Source: CAZAMT01 sp964486145
Lineage (GTDB): Bacteria; Bacteroidota; Bacteroidia; Bacteroidales; JAAAOM01
Direction of reading: 5' to 3'
Length of the DNA stretch: 13,760 nt
NCBI GenBank assembly: GCA_964486145.1
Contig: CAZAMT010000090.1
Span: forward strand, 1 to 13,760
The notes beneath the pieces were generated by a model. That model did not search any database. It saw nothing but the letters and a program-made list of their open reading frames with translations, and had not been told where the DNA came from. Positions 7,157 through 13,760 of the stretch are shown piece after piece. Every line of letters begins with the position of its first letter. The stretch's first letter is position 1. A program made the position numbers and the translations under genes.

Positions 7157-7771
7157 ATGAAGAAATCGATAGTATACAAAGGAACAGCCTGTCCTGCCTG
7201 TCTGGGAGAACTGGTTTTGGTGAATGATTCGCTGGAGTATGAACATTGCAAAAAAAAATACCCTGTGTACGAAGGTGTTCCTATACTCATAGATGAAGCT
7301 TCCAACGCCAGCAATGATGTAGCACATTACCAAAAAGATGCAGAATCGGTTGATTATTTCCGGCCAAAAGACCCTCAAGTGACCCATGATGCGCGAAGAA
7401 TCGAAGAATATGTAGCATCTTACGTGAGTGATGACGACAATAAACTTCTTGACGTTGGAGCAGGTCGTTCGTGGGTGGCCCGACGTTTTTCCCGGAACAA
7501 TGAAGTTGTTTCATTAGATATTTCTCCGGTAAACATCAAAAAAGCGGTACAAGTTGTCGCTCAAGACAACCATTATGGAATCGTTGCCGATGCCAACAGG
7601 CTGCCTTTTCGCGACCAATCCTTCGATTATGTAATCTCCACAGAGGTTATTGAACCTGTTGATCAACCCAAAAGGTTTCTTAAAAGTTTGCTTCGGGTGG
7701 TTAAGCCGGGAGGGAAACTTTTACCTAAGTTGAGCGATACGAACACAGTGAAGTATCGCTTTTCCGCCTAA
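7157..7771 (+). pseudogene. C-terminally truncated SAM methyltransferase with N-terminal zinc-ribbon-like region
   Basis: A 204-residue frame. Residues 8-45 resemble a Trm112-type zinc ribbon followed by YPVYEGVPIL, but only three of the four cysteines remain (Cys12, Cys15, Cys31); the first of the second pair is replaced. Residues 95-190 are a class I methyltransferase core: LLDVGAGRSW (97-106, SAM motif I), VSLDIS (118-123, motif II acidic residue), ADANRLPF, FDYVISTEVIEPVDQP (usual EVIEHV has become EVIEPV) and VVKPGGKLL (181-189). Homology stops there: the last 15 residues come from hairpin-rich DNA starting near 7722, and about 60-100 residues normally expected after GGKLL are missing. 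No remnant of the lost part is found downstream. I read it as a gene whose 3' part was replaced by a repeat or deletion; a short functional protein is less likely. Confidence 0.65.
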
Positions 7772-7803
7772 ACGGATAACCCCTGTTTACCCCGTGAATC
7801 GGG
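7722..7803. repeat. Run of three hairpins at the broken end of the methyltransferase gene
   Basis: Three stem-loops follow one another. AGCGATAC at 7733-7740 pairs with GTATCGCT at 7753-7760 (8 bp, 12-base loop). TAAACGG at 7769-7775 pairs with CTGTTTA at 7783-7789 (one G-T pair). CCCG at 7791-7794 pairs with CGGG at 7800-7803. The block begins where protein homology ends, so it is probably a small dispersed repeat or the scar of one. I cannot see a second copy in this window. Confidence 0.45.
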
Positions 7804-7807
7804 TTTT
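7791..7807 (+). terminator. Short rho-independent-like terminator
   Basis: A 4-bp GC stem (CCCG/CGGG) with loop TGAAT is followed directly by TTTT on the plus strand, 20 bases after the truncated methyltransferase stop. The stem is short, so efficiency would be modest. Confidence 0.4.
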
Positions 7808-7856
7808 AATTACCACCATGTACAAGTAAAAAATAAAAAACCATAATTCGATTTTT

Positions 7857-9173
7857 CTACTTTTCAACGGACATGTGGTTCAGGGATAATTCAAAAACCT
7901 TCTTCCACCCGCTCCATTCCCGGTAATCTGAAACCGACTCGTTATGCCAGAGGTTAATCCAGGTTCCCTGTACGTTTTTTACCTTATCCATGAACTTTCC
8001 GGTTATTCGAAGCGCCTGTTCCGGGCTCAATTCCATGTATTGCCTCAGAGTTATGTCCATCACGGCAAAAGGATAGACCATGAGACGGGTTGCTTCGTTT
8101 TTCCCCAAATCAAAAAACAAAAACGGAGTACATGTACCTGACCGAAAACCAGCATGATCATGATATCCCATGGTAAAATCGTTGTGAATACCAATTGCTA
8201 AAAGGTTCCGGTAAGTTATGGGCAGCGACATTTTTAAAAAATGTTGCCTGCTTTTAATGATTTGCTTATTTGTGATTTTTTCAAGTGTCTGTTTTTCCTG
8301 TATAGTACCCTGTTTATTGACATGGGAACCATACGATGGATGGATACCAATTTCAGCTTTTGCAGAGAGCTTTTTTACCAACTGCTGAAAAGCCTTGCTG
8401 TTAACCGGATGATTTTTGTCGTATCGGCCGTAGTTGGCGGTAAGGATAAAAAAAAGCAGTTCCAGGTTGTATTTTTTATGAAGCCGGAAAAGGTAATCAT
8501 ACGTATCGAAAGGATCCTTACGTTTACCCGAAAGAACGTGTAACCTGGTTTTTAGATCCTCAAAGTCACCTTTTAACAGGCTTTTTATCGAAGAACCACT
8601 ATGTCTTATGAACGACTTGTGCCGGTAAGCATAATTATTATCTACATCAATCGTTGATATTGCATTAAATGTTCTTTCCGGAAATCGCACCTCCGGATAC
8701 CACCGCTGCAATTCAGATTTTAACTGATATGCCCATTGATCTACCACGGGGTTTTCAAGGAATCCCTGCAGAAATGAAAGGCTATCAACTGCACAAAACC
8801 GATTATGTTCATCTCTGTTTGGGTTTACATATTCTTCGTACCTGCTGAGCAGAAAAAAAGCGGCTGCAAACAAGTCAAAATTCAGGGAATCCAGGGTAGT
8901 TTGGGTTGCAAAAGCCTTCTCAATTCCTTTTTCTTTACAACTCAAATAAATCTCCGGCTGTACACCCGAATCAAAAAGTAATGAGGCTGGAATGACCGAA
9001 GGTACGTTGCCAGTTGTTTTATCTGTATAGTTGAATTTAAGTCCTTTTAAGGCAGTAAATTGCTTGAAATCAACATGTAATTCAACATCCAGTTGAAGAA
9101 TATCAGAAAAGATAAAAGATGTAATATACTTCAACCTATTTGTAATTGCGGGAACTAAAATATGAATTTTCAA
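7857..9173 (-). CDS. Polysaccharide deacetylase with Bacteroidota-type N-terminal domain
   Basis: Predicted 438-residue protein of the large polysaccharide-deacetylase family seen in Bacteroidota (N-terminal region of the DUF7033 type, about 1-160, then a NodB-like barrel). Key segments: DLFAAAFFLLSRYEEY (100-115) in the N-terminal part; STIDVDNNYAYRHK (173-186), where Asp175/Asp177 replace the usual TFDDG; EIGIHPSYGSH (274-284, His278 and His284 as likely metal ligands); GFRSGTCTPF (342-351); WINLWHNES (405-413, catalytic-type His410). No signal peptide. The frame has no ATG near its beginning: TTG at 9171-9173 encodes the family-like start MKIHILVPAITNRLKY, with an in-frame TAA 12 bases upstream, so a TTG start is well supported. 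It converges with the truncated methyltransferase. Likely role: deacetylation of a sugar in surface-polysaccharide assembly, perhaps alongside the operon's smaller deacetylase. Confidence 0.85.
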   Translation of the reverse strand: MKIHILVPAITNRLKYITSFIFSDILQLDVELHVDFKQFTALKGLKFNYTDKTTGNVPSVIPASLLFDSGVQPEIYLSCKEKGIEKAFATQTTLDSLNFDLFAAAFFLLSRYEEYVNPNRDEHNRFCAVDSLSFLQGFLENPVVDQWAYQLKSELQRWYPEVRFPERTFNAISTIDVDNNYAYRHKSFIRHSGSSIKSLLKGDFEDLKTRLHVLSGKRKDPFDTYDYLFRLHKKYNLELLFFILTANYGRYDKNHPVNSKAFQQLVKKLSAKAEIGIHPSYGSHVNKQGTIQEKQTLEKITNKQIIKSRQHFLKMSLPITYRNLLAIGIHNDFTMGYHDHAGFRSGTCTPFLFFDLGKNEATRLMVYPFAVMDITLRQYMELSPEQALRITGKFMDKVKNVQGTWINLWHNESVSDYREWSGWKKVFELSLNHMSVEK

Positions 9174-9189
9174 CAGCAGGTTTTATTAA

Positions 9190-9201
9190 TTGTTTAAACA
9201 A
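9190..9201. promoter_or_regulatory. 12-bp perfect palindrome upstream of the TTG-start deacetylase
   Basis: TTGTTTAAACAA reads the same on both strands and lies 17 bases before the TTG start at 9173. It could be a regulator-binding site or a weak hairpin in the leader. A near-consensus minus-strand box, TAAATTCG at 9206-9213, sits just upstream. AT-rich palindromes of this size do arise by chance. Confidence 0.25.
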
Positions 9202-9238
9202 CCAACGAATTTAGAAATTCTATTAAATAAGCTTCCTG

Positions 9239-9375
9239 TTTTCTCTCGCGAAGACGCAAAAGCGCAAAGGTAATTCTATTCTAAATCCTTTAAACCTGGT
9301 CATTCGATATCTCCTTACAAACAGAACAAAATTCATGTAATCAACAACTTAACGACTTGGTGGCTTGGCGTGAAA
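9239..9375. repeat. Repeat-like element with imperfect terminal inverted repeats
   Basis: The left end (9239-9270) contains CGCGAAGACGCAAAAGCGCAAAG. The right end (9348-9375, read on the minus strand) contains CGCCAAGCCACCAAGTCG followed by TTAAG. The two agree at 15 of 23 positions, both preceded by TTTC. This 'GAAGACGCAAAGGCGCAAAG ... TTGGCGTGAAA' style text is a familiar dispersed non-coding repeat in environmental bacterial genomes. There is no coding frame between the ends (about 77 bases). I read it as a decayed MITE-like or other dispersed repeat. It makes up most of the gene-free stretch 9174-9450. Confidence 0.55.
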
Positions 9376-9420
9376 TAATATAAACAACACTACAAATTAT
9401 TTATAGCATGTAATGACAAT

Positions 9421-9428
9421 TACTTTTG
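9421..9428 (+). promoter_or_regulatory. Orphan -7-type promoter box pointing into mutS2
   Basis: TACTTTTG, followed by C, is a full match to TAnnTTTG and identical to the box before the methyltransferase. No plus-strand gene follows: the next feature is the 3' end of mutS2, 23 bases away on the opposite strand. Either it is chance, a remnant of a lost gene, or the start of an antisense transcript. Confidence 0.25.
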
Positions 9429-9450
9429 CAATTTCGTTATCAGTTATCGA

Positions 9451-11895
9451 TTAATAACTTAAATTAACTACTGTAATGCCAGACCCGCCCAACTCGATGT
9501 GGGCATCCGCGTAACTACCCACAACATCAACAGTAGAAAGGTACTCCCTAATCATTTGCCTTAATATCCCGTTTCCTTTGCCATGCAGAATCCGCAGTTC
9601 ATTCGCGTTTACAACCACTGCTTCGTCAATTAATTCCGAAACTTTCTGAATGGCTTCGTCGGTTCTGTTTCCCCGTACATCCAGTTCAGGCCTAAACTTC
9701 ATTCTTCGCTTACCAACATCCCAATTGCCCAGATCCGCGCGTTTGTTTGTTTCCCGTTTTACCTGGCGGTTGCTTACTTTTTCAAGCTTCTCCCTGGATA
9801 ACCGGCTGACCATTTGACCAAAAGCAACAACCACATCATCACCATCTGTTTCAATAATCTCCCCTACCGTATCCTGATTTTTAATCCGGACTTTATCGCC
9901 CACATCCATTACTTCAGGTTTATCCACATTTGACGCGACCTGTTGGCGTTTCTGCTTCTTCTTTATTTTGTTGATTTTACGGTCAATTTTATCCTGCTCC
10001 TCTCCCTGACGATTTATTTGCTCTTTAAAACTTTCCAACTCCTTACGGGCAATCCGGGTTTTTTCCCTGTTTGCTTGTGATTCTTTTATTTCCCGGATGG
10101 TATTTTCTATCCTCTTGTTTACATCTGCCAAAATCCGGGATGCTTCATCCTTCGCCTGTCGGATAATCTCCTTCTTTTCCTTGTTTACCTCTTCGAGTTG
10201 CTGCTGGTACTGTTCAATTACCGAATCCAGTTTTTTCTCCGATTGCCGTACCTTGTAACGTTTATTTTCCCAGTATCGTTTGTCGCGGAGTATATCCTTC
10301 AAATGTTTATCAAAATCAATGTGCTCCTGCCCTATTAATTCACCGGCATGCTTCAGTATTTCCTCTGACAATCCAATTTTCCTCGCTATCTCAAAAGCAA
10401 ATGAACTTCCCGGTTTTCCTATCTCAAGCTTATAAAGCGGCTGCATACGATGGTTGTCAAACAACATGGCACCATTAATTACACCCTCATTTTCAGATGC
10501 AAAATGCTTCAGGTTGGTATAATGCGTTGTCACAACCCCAAACGATTTCATTTTATTCAGATGTTGCAATGCCGACTCTGCAATAGCTCCACCGAGTAAA
10601 GGTTCTGTTCCGGTTCCAAATTCATCCACCAGCACCAGGGTTTTGCTATTTGCATTTCGCGTGAAATGTTTCAGATTTGTCAAATGCGAGCTGTATGTAC
10701 TTAAATCATTATCAATGGATTGCTCATCTCCAATGTCCATGAAAACATTATCAAAAATTCCAAATACCGAATTGTCCCGCGCAGGTACCAGCATCCCGCA
10801 TTGAAACATGTACTGCAAAAGCCCGACCGTCTTCAAACAAACAGATTTTCCGCCGGCATTGGGCCCGGAAATTAACAATATTCGGTTATTTTCATCAAGC
10901 GTGATATCAAGAGGGACAACCTGTTTGTTCATATTTTGAAAATGCAGAAACAGAAGCGGATGAACAGCCTTAAACCAATCAACCCATGGTTTATCTTCCA
11001 TTGCAGGTTTATATGCATTGATCCGGATCGCGAAGCGAGCTTTGGAGCGCAGGAAATCAATTATTCCAAGATATTCATAGGCCATTTTCAAATCTTCAAT
11101 GTACGGTCGTATATCATCAGCAAAAACGGTAAGGATTTTTATTGTTTCACGTTTCTCGGCATTCTCCAGTTCCCTGATCTCATTGTTCAGTTCAACCACC
11201 TCAGCAGGTTCAATAAACACGGTTTTTCCTGTTGCCGATTCATCATGAACAAAACCGGAAATTTTTTTCTTGTTTCCTGCAAGCACCGGAAGTACAGGCC
11301 TTCCGTTTCGAATGGTAACGGTAGTATCCGAATCTATTAAGCCTGCCCCCTGAACCCTTTTCAAAACCGATTGCATTACCCGTGATACAGAATTTTCTTT
11401 AGCCTTCAGAGAACTTCTGATGTCGGAAAGCTCAGGTGAGGCATTGTCTTTCATTCGTCCGTTTGATGTAATAATTTTATCAATCCGTTGATGAATAAAC
11501 GGGAACAAGGGAATATCCTTTACAAGCTGCTGTAACATCGGGTATTTATCCCTTCTGTCATCGCTTTTAAAAAAATATACAATGGCTTTTATCGTTTCCA
11601 GTGATTTCTTCATCTGAAACAATTCCTCCAGTTCAAGAAACCTTCCTTCTATTCTTATTTTCGAAAATACAGGGGAAAGGTCGTGATAATTATCCACCGG
11701 GAAATTATCTTCAAATGTGAGTAACTGTTTAAACTCCTCTACCTTTTGCAGTTCATCACGAATTTTCCTGGAATCGGTAAGAAACTGCAGTTTATCAACC
11801 TCATTTCGGCCAAGATTACAAAGACATCCTTCACTTAGCATCTCCCTGATGCGATCAAAACCAATTTTTTCTTCAAAATGTTCAGGATATATCAC
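9451..11895 (-). CDS. mutS2: MutS2 family DNA/ribosome-associated ATPase with Smr domain
   Basis: Predicted 814-residue MutS2, within the normal size of about 780-830. It lacks the mismatch-recognition N-terminal domain of MutS. It has a helical core/lever region (about 1-300), the ABC-type ATPase with Walker A GPNAGGKS (344-351), the STYSSHL segment (399-405), Walker B LVLVDEFGTGTE (420-431) and TTHYTNLK switch. A long charged coiled coil follows (about 530-650), then a small beta domain (DVGDKVRIKNQDTVGEII), and finally the C-terminal Smr domain with LDVRG (738-742) and HGKGNG (771-776). In other bacteria MutS2 suppresses recombination or acts on collided ribosomes; which role applies here is unknown. 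The start is GTG at 11893-11895; no ATG is nearby and the text MIYPEHFEEKIGFDRIR matches the family N-terminus. It lies 123 bases downstream of the sensor kinase on the same strand. Confidence 0.96.
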   Translation of the reverse strand: MIYPEHFEEKIGFDRIREMLSEGCLCNLGRNEVDKLQFLTDSRKIRDELQKVEEFKQLLTFEDNFPVDNYHDLSPVFSKIRIEGRFLELEELFQMKKSLETIKAIVYFFKSDDRRDKYPMLQQLVKDIPLFPFIHQRIDKIITSNGRMKDNASPELSDIRSSLKAKENSVSRVMQSVLKRVQGAGLIDSDTTVTIRNGRPVLPVLAGNKKKISGFVHDESATGKTVFIEPAEVVELNNEIRELENAEKRETIKILTVFADDIRPYIEDLKMAYEYLGIIDFLRSKARFAIRINAYKPAMEDKPWVDWFKAVHPLLFLHFQNMNKQVVPLDITLDENNRILLISGPNAGGKSVCLKTVGLLQYMFQCGMLVPARDNSVFGIFDNVFMDIGDEQSIDNDLSTYSSHLTNLKHFTRNANSKTLVLVDEFGTGTEPLLGGAIAESALQHLNKMKSFGVVTTHYTNLKHFASENEGVINGAMLFDNHRMQPLYKLEIGKPGSSFAFEIARKIGLSEEILKHAGELIGQEHIDFDKHLKDILRDKRYWENKRYKVRQSEKKLDSVIEQYQQQLEEVNKEKKEIIRQAKDEASRILADVNKRIENTIREIKESQANREKTRIARKELESFKEQINRQGEEQDKIDRKINKIKKKQKRQQVASNVDKPEVMDVGDKVRIKNQDTVGEIIETDGDDVVVAFGQMVSRLSREKLEKVSNRQVKRETNKRADLGNWDVGKRRMKFRPELDVRGNRTDEAIQKVSELIDEAVVVNANELRILHGKGNGILRQMIREYLSTVDVVGSYADAHIELGGSGITVVNLSY

Positions 11896-12018
11896 GTAAT
11901 AATTAATATAATTAACTGGTTAATATTCATGTAAAATTAGCACTTTGAAGGTGATTTTAATTTATTTTCTGTAAAAATACAGATACGAAGTTCTTTATAA
12001 TTGTCAGGAATCAAGAAA

Positions 12019-13760
12019 TTATTCCAAAGGAAGTGAAAAATAAAAGGTAGTTCCTTTTCCGGGTTTACTGTTCACCCAGATATCGCCCTGATTCTTTTCA
12101 ATGAATTCTTTACAAATAACCAGGCCCAGTCCGGTTCCACTTTCACCTGCAGTGCCCTTTGTTGTAGTTGTTTGATCGAGGGCAAACAAATTACGGGTAT
12201 TTTTTATTCCAACGCCTGTATCTGAAACACTGATGATCGCGCATTTGCCCTTTTCGCGATACCCAACATGGATTTTACCTTCGGACCAGGTAAATTTTAT
12301 TGCATTTGACACCAGGTTTCGAATCACCGTTGTAATCATTTCCTTATCCCCAACAGCGGTTGAATCCTTCCCAATATCCGTGGTTACATCGATATCTTTT
12401 GCAGTTGCTGATGCCATCATTAAATCAATACACTTACCGGCAATTTCACCGATGTTGATTTTCTGTGGAAGTATATTATGGTTATCCTGTTGTGTTCGTG
12501 ACCACTGAAGAAGGCTTTCAAGCAAATCGGCCATTGCCCTTGCAGATTTATGAATGTGCCGGTTAATATCCACCACCTCGGAAGGTTTGTAATCATTACT
12601 TTGCAATAATCCTGTAAATCCGATGATATTGCTTAACGGGTTTTTCAAATCATGGCCAATGATGGAAAATAATTTATCCTTTGTCTGGTTAAGGCTTCGC
12701 AAGCGGGATTCACTTTCCTTCAGCGCAATTTCCATAATTTTGCGATCAATGATAATTCCGGCCTGTTTGATAAACGATTCAACAAAATAACTATCAACAG
12801 GGTAATCCTCTTTCATTGTAAAAAAATGCAGGATGGCATACAGTTTATCATCCTTGTTGATACCAATGGCATAAATATCCCTGATTTCCAGCAGCTTTTG
12901 AATACCGTTAGCAGCGATCGCCGGAAATTCCGGGCCTGCAAAATCCGCCAGTCCGCCTTCAAAATGGCTTAACCTACCCGTTTTGTATTTTTTGTAATGA
13001 CCGGGAAGAAGCCGGAATGTATTACCGATAATATTTTCACCGCTGATCTTAAAGGCTTTTGCCAGTAAAGTATCATCAAGACCATTTATATTGATTAATC
13101 TGGATGTCGACTTTTCTTCATCAACTGTAACAAATATAGTTATCGATTGAGGAAAATGCTCATGCATTTTTTCACTGATGTAATTATAGATATCGGAAAG
13201 ATCTTCCAGGGCAAGCATCTCAGAAGCAGCATTGCTTAAAGCTTTGTAACGCGACTTACTCTTTGCAAGTTCATCTTCCGCATATTTCCGCTCGCTGATA
13301 TCACGTACCGAAACGATTACACTATTTATGGCCGGATCATTTAAAAAACTGCTTGCATTTGCTTCGGCCCAGATATAACCTTTGGTTTTATGTATGTGTC
13401 TGTATTCAACCTTATGAAGAGTTCCGTAATCATGTAAACTATTTTGCCAGATTTCCAGAACTTTTCCCAAATCTTCGGGATGAATAACCTTTGAAAATGG
13501 CTTTTTAAGTTCTTCGGGTTTGTATCCGGTGAATTTTTCAACAGCAGGACTAATGAATTTTTGTATACCTTCTTCAGAAATTTCAACAATAATATCAGAC
13601 ACACTGTTGAGTAACGATCGGTAATAAGATTCACTTTGCTCAAGTTTTTCTTCCGTCTTTTTTTGGTTGGTGATATCCCTCACAAACTCAATAATTCCGC
13701 TAACCTCTCCTGCGTCCTTATCTTTTATCGGGTACGCAAATACTTCAACCCATTCTATAT
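12019..13760 (-). CDS. PAS/GAF sensor histidine kinase, 5' end beyond the window
   Basis: 579 complete codons are visible and the frame remains open at the right edge, so the N-terminus is missing. A GTG at 13681-13683 is not the start: the codons before it read as the end of a PAS/PAC module (EWVEVFAYPIKDKDAGEVSG). Counting from that codon: a PAS domain with PAC at about 17-135; a GAF-like region at about 140-315, ending in FIKQAGIIIDRKIMEIA; a short linker helix; HisKA with phospho-acceptor His344 in FSIIGHDLKNPLSNIIGF; and HATPase_c with the N box VIRNLVSNAIKF (453-464), G1 DTGVGI (488-493) and G2 GTGLGLVICKEFIEKNQG (516-533). No response-regulator domain follows. All catalytic residues look intact. 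Ligand, output and partner regulator are unknown. Predicted cytoplasmic in the visible part; a membrane segment could lie upstream. Confidence 0.93.
   Translation of the reverse strand, partial: IEWVEVFAYPIKDKDAGEVSGIIEFVRDITNQKKTEEKLEQSESYYRSLLNSVSDIIVEISEEGIQKFISPAVEKFTGYKPEELKKPFSKVIHPEDLGKVLEIWQNSLHDYGTLHKVEYRHIHKTKGYIWAEANASSFLNDPAINSVIVSVRDISERKYAEDELAKSKSRYKALSNAASEMLALEDLSDIYNYISEKMHEHFPQSITIFVTVDEEKSTSRLININGLDDTLLAKAFKISGENIIGNTFRLLPGHYKKYKTGRLSHFEGGLADFAGPEFPAIAANGIQKLLEIRDIYAIGINKDDKLYAILHFFTMKEDYPVDSYFVESFIKQAGIIIDRKIMEIALKESESRLRSLNQTKDKLFSIIGHDLKNPLSNIIGFTGLLQSNDYKPSEVVDINRHIHKSARAMADLLESLLQWSRTQQDNHNILPQKINIGEIAGKCIDLMMASATAKDIDVTTDIGKDSTAVGDKEMITTVIRNLVSNAIKFTWSEGKIHVGYREKGKCAIISVSDTGVGIKNTRNLFALDQTTTTKGTAGESGTGLGLVICKEFIEKNQGDIWVNSKPGKGTTFYFSLPLE

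Noticed and set aside
7287..7514. Minus-strand open frames across the methyltransferase gene
   Set aside because: They are antisense to clear methyltransferase motifs and have Cys/His-rich composition typical of out-of-frame reading.
10936..11340. Plus-strand open frame of 134 codons inside mutS2
   Set aside because: It lies wholly antisense to a strongly conserved MutS2 coding region and has no recognisable family features.
11969..11982. Small hairpin CTGTA-AAAA-TACAG between the kinase and mutS2
   Set aside because: The 5-bp AT-rich stem without a U-tract is too weak to call a terminator; kinase and mutS2 may be co-transcribed or not.
13681..13683. GTG as the start of the histidine kinase
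   Set aside because: The open frame continues to the window edge and encodes a PAC-like end of another PAS domain, so the gene is partial.
1..13760. CRISPR array, tRNA, rRNA, transposase or phage genes
   Set aside because: I saw no regularly spaced direct repeats, tRNA-like cloverleaf, rRNA signature or transposase/integrase motif in any frame.

Overview
The window looks like chromosomal DNA from a member of the Bacteroidota, probably a Bacteroidales-type organism. The base composition is AT-rich. There are no strong Shine-Dalgarno sequences, several starts are TTG or GTG, and candidate promoters match the Bacteroidota -7 element TAnnTTTG. The proteins (a CreD-like membrane protein, a MutS2 with a C-terminal Smr domain, a PAS/GAF hybrid sensor kinase, and a polysaccharide deacetylase with the Bacteroidota-type N-terminal domain) read like Bacteroidota family members. 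This placement is inference; no rRNA or marker gene is present.

Layout. (1) 1-1388, plus strand: the last codons of an unidentified gene, overlapping by ATGA a complete creD-like inner-membrane protein gene. (2) 1500-7006, minus strand: a compact six-gene operon that reads FemAB-like acyltransferase, NodB-type polysaccharide deacetylase, stand-alone amino-acid adenylation enzyme, GNAT acyltransferase, stand-alone carrier protein, second GNAT-like acyltransferase. Four junctions are 4-bp TGA/ATG overlaps or gaps of about 10 bp or less. (3) 7157-7771, plus strand: a divergently placed methyltransferase that stops short and ends in a hairpin-rich tail. (4) 7857-9173, minus strand: a second, larger polysaccharide deacetylase with a TTG start. 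(5) 9174-9450: a non-coding stretch with a mobile-looking inverted repeat and an orphan promoter-like box. (6) 9451-13760, minus strand: mutS2, then a large sensor histidine kinase that runs off the right edge.

The region of most interest is the six-gene operon. It holds the parts to activate an amino acid as an aminoacyl-adenylate, load it on the phosphopantetheine arm of an 80-residue carrier, free an amine on a sugar by N-deacetylation, and transfer the aminoacyl group with one or more GNAT/FemAB-fold enzymes. It resembles the front half of the Dlt D-alanylation pathway (DltA plus DltC). It has no DltB/DltD membrane export partners, and none of the six proteins shows a signal peptide or membrane segment. 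The working model is cytoplasmic aminoacylation of a polysaccharide or glycolipid precursor. The flanking damaged methyltransferase and second deacetylase suggest the operon belongs to a larger, partly eroded surface-polysaccharide locus. No glycosyltransferase, flippase or polymerase lies in the window.
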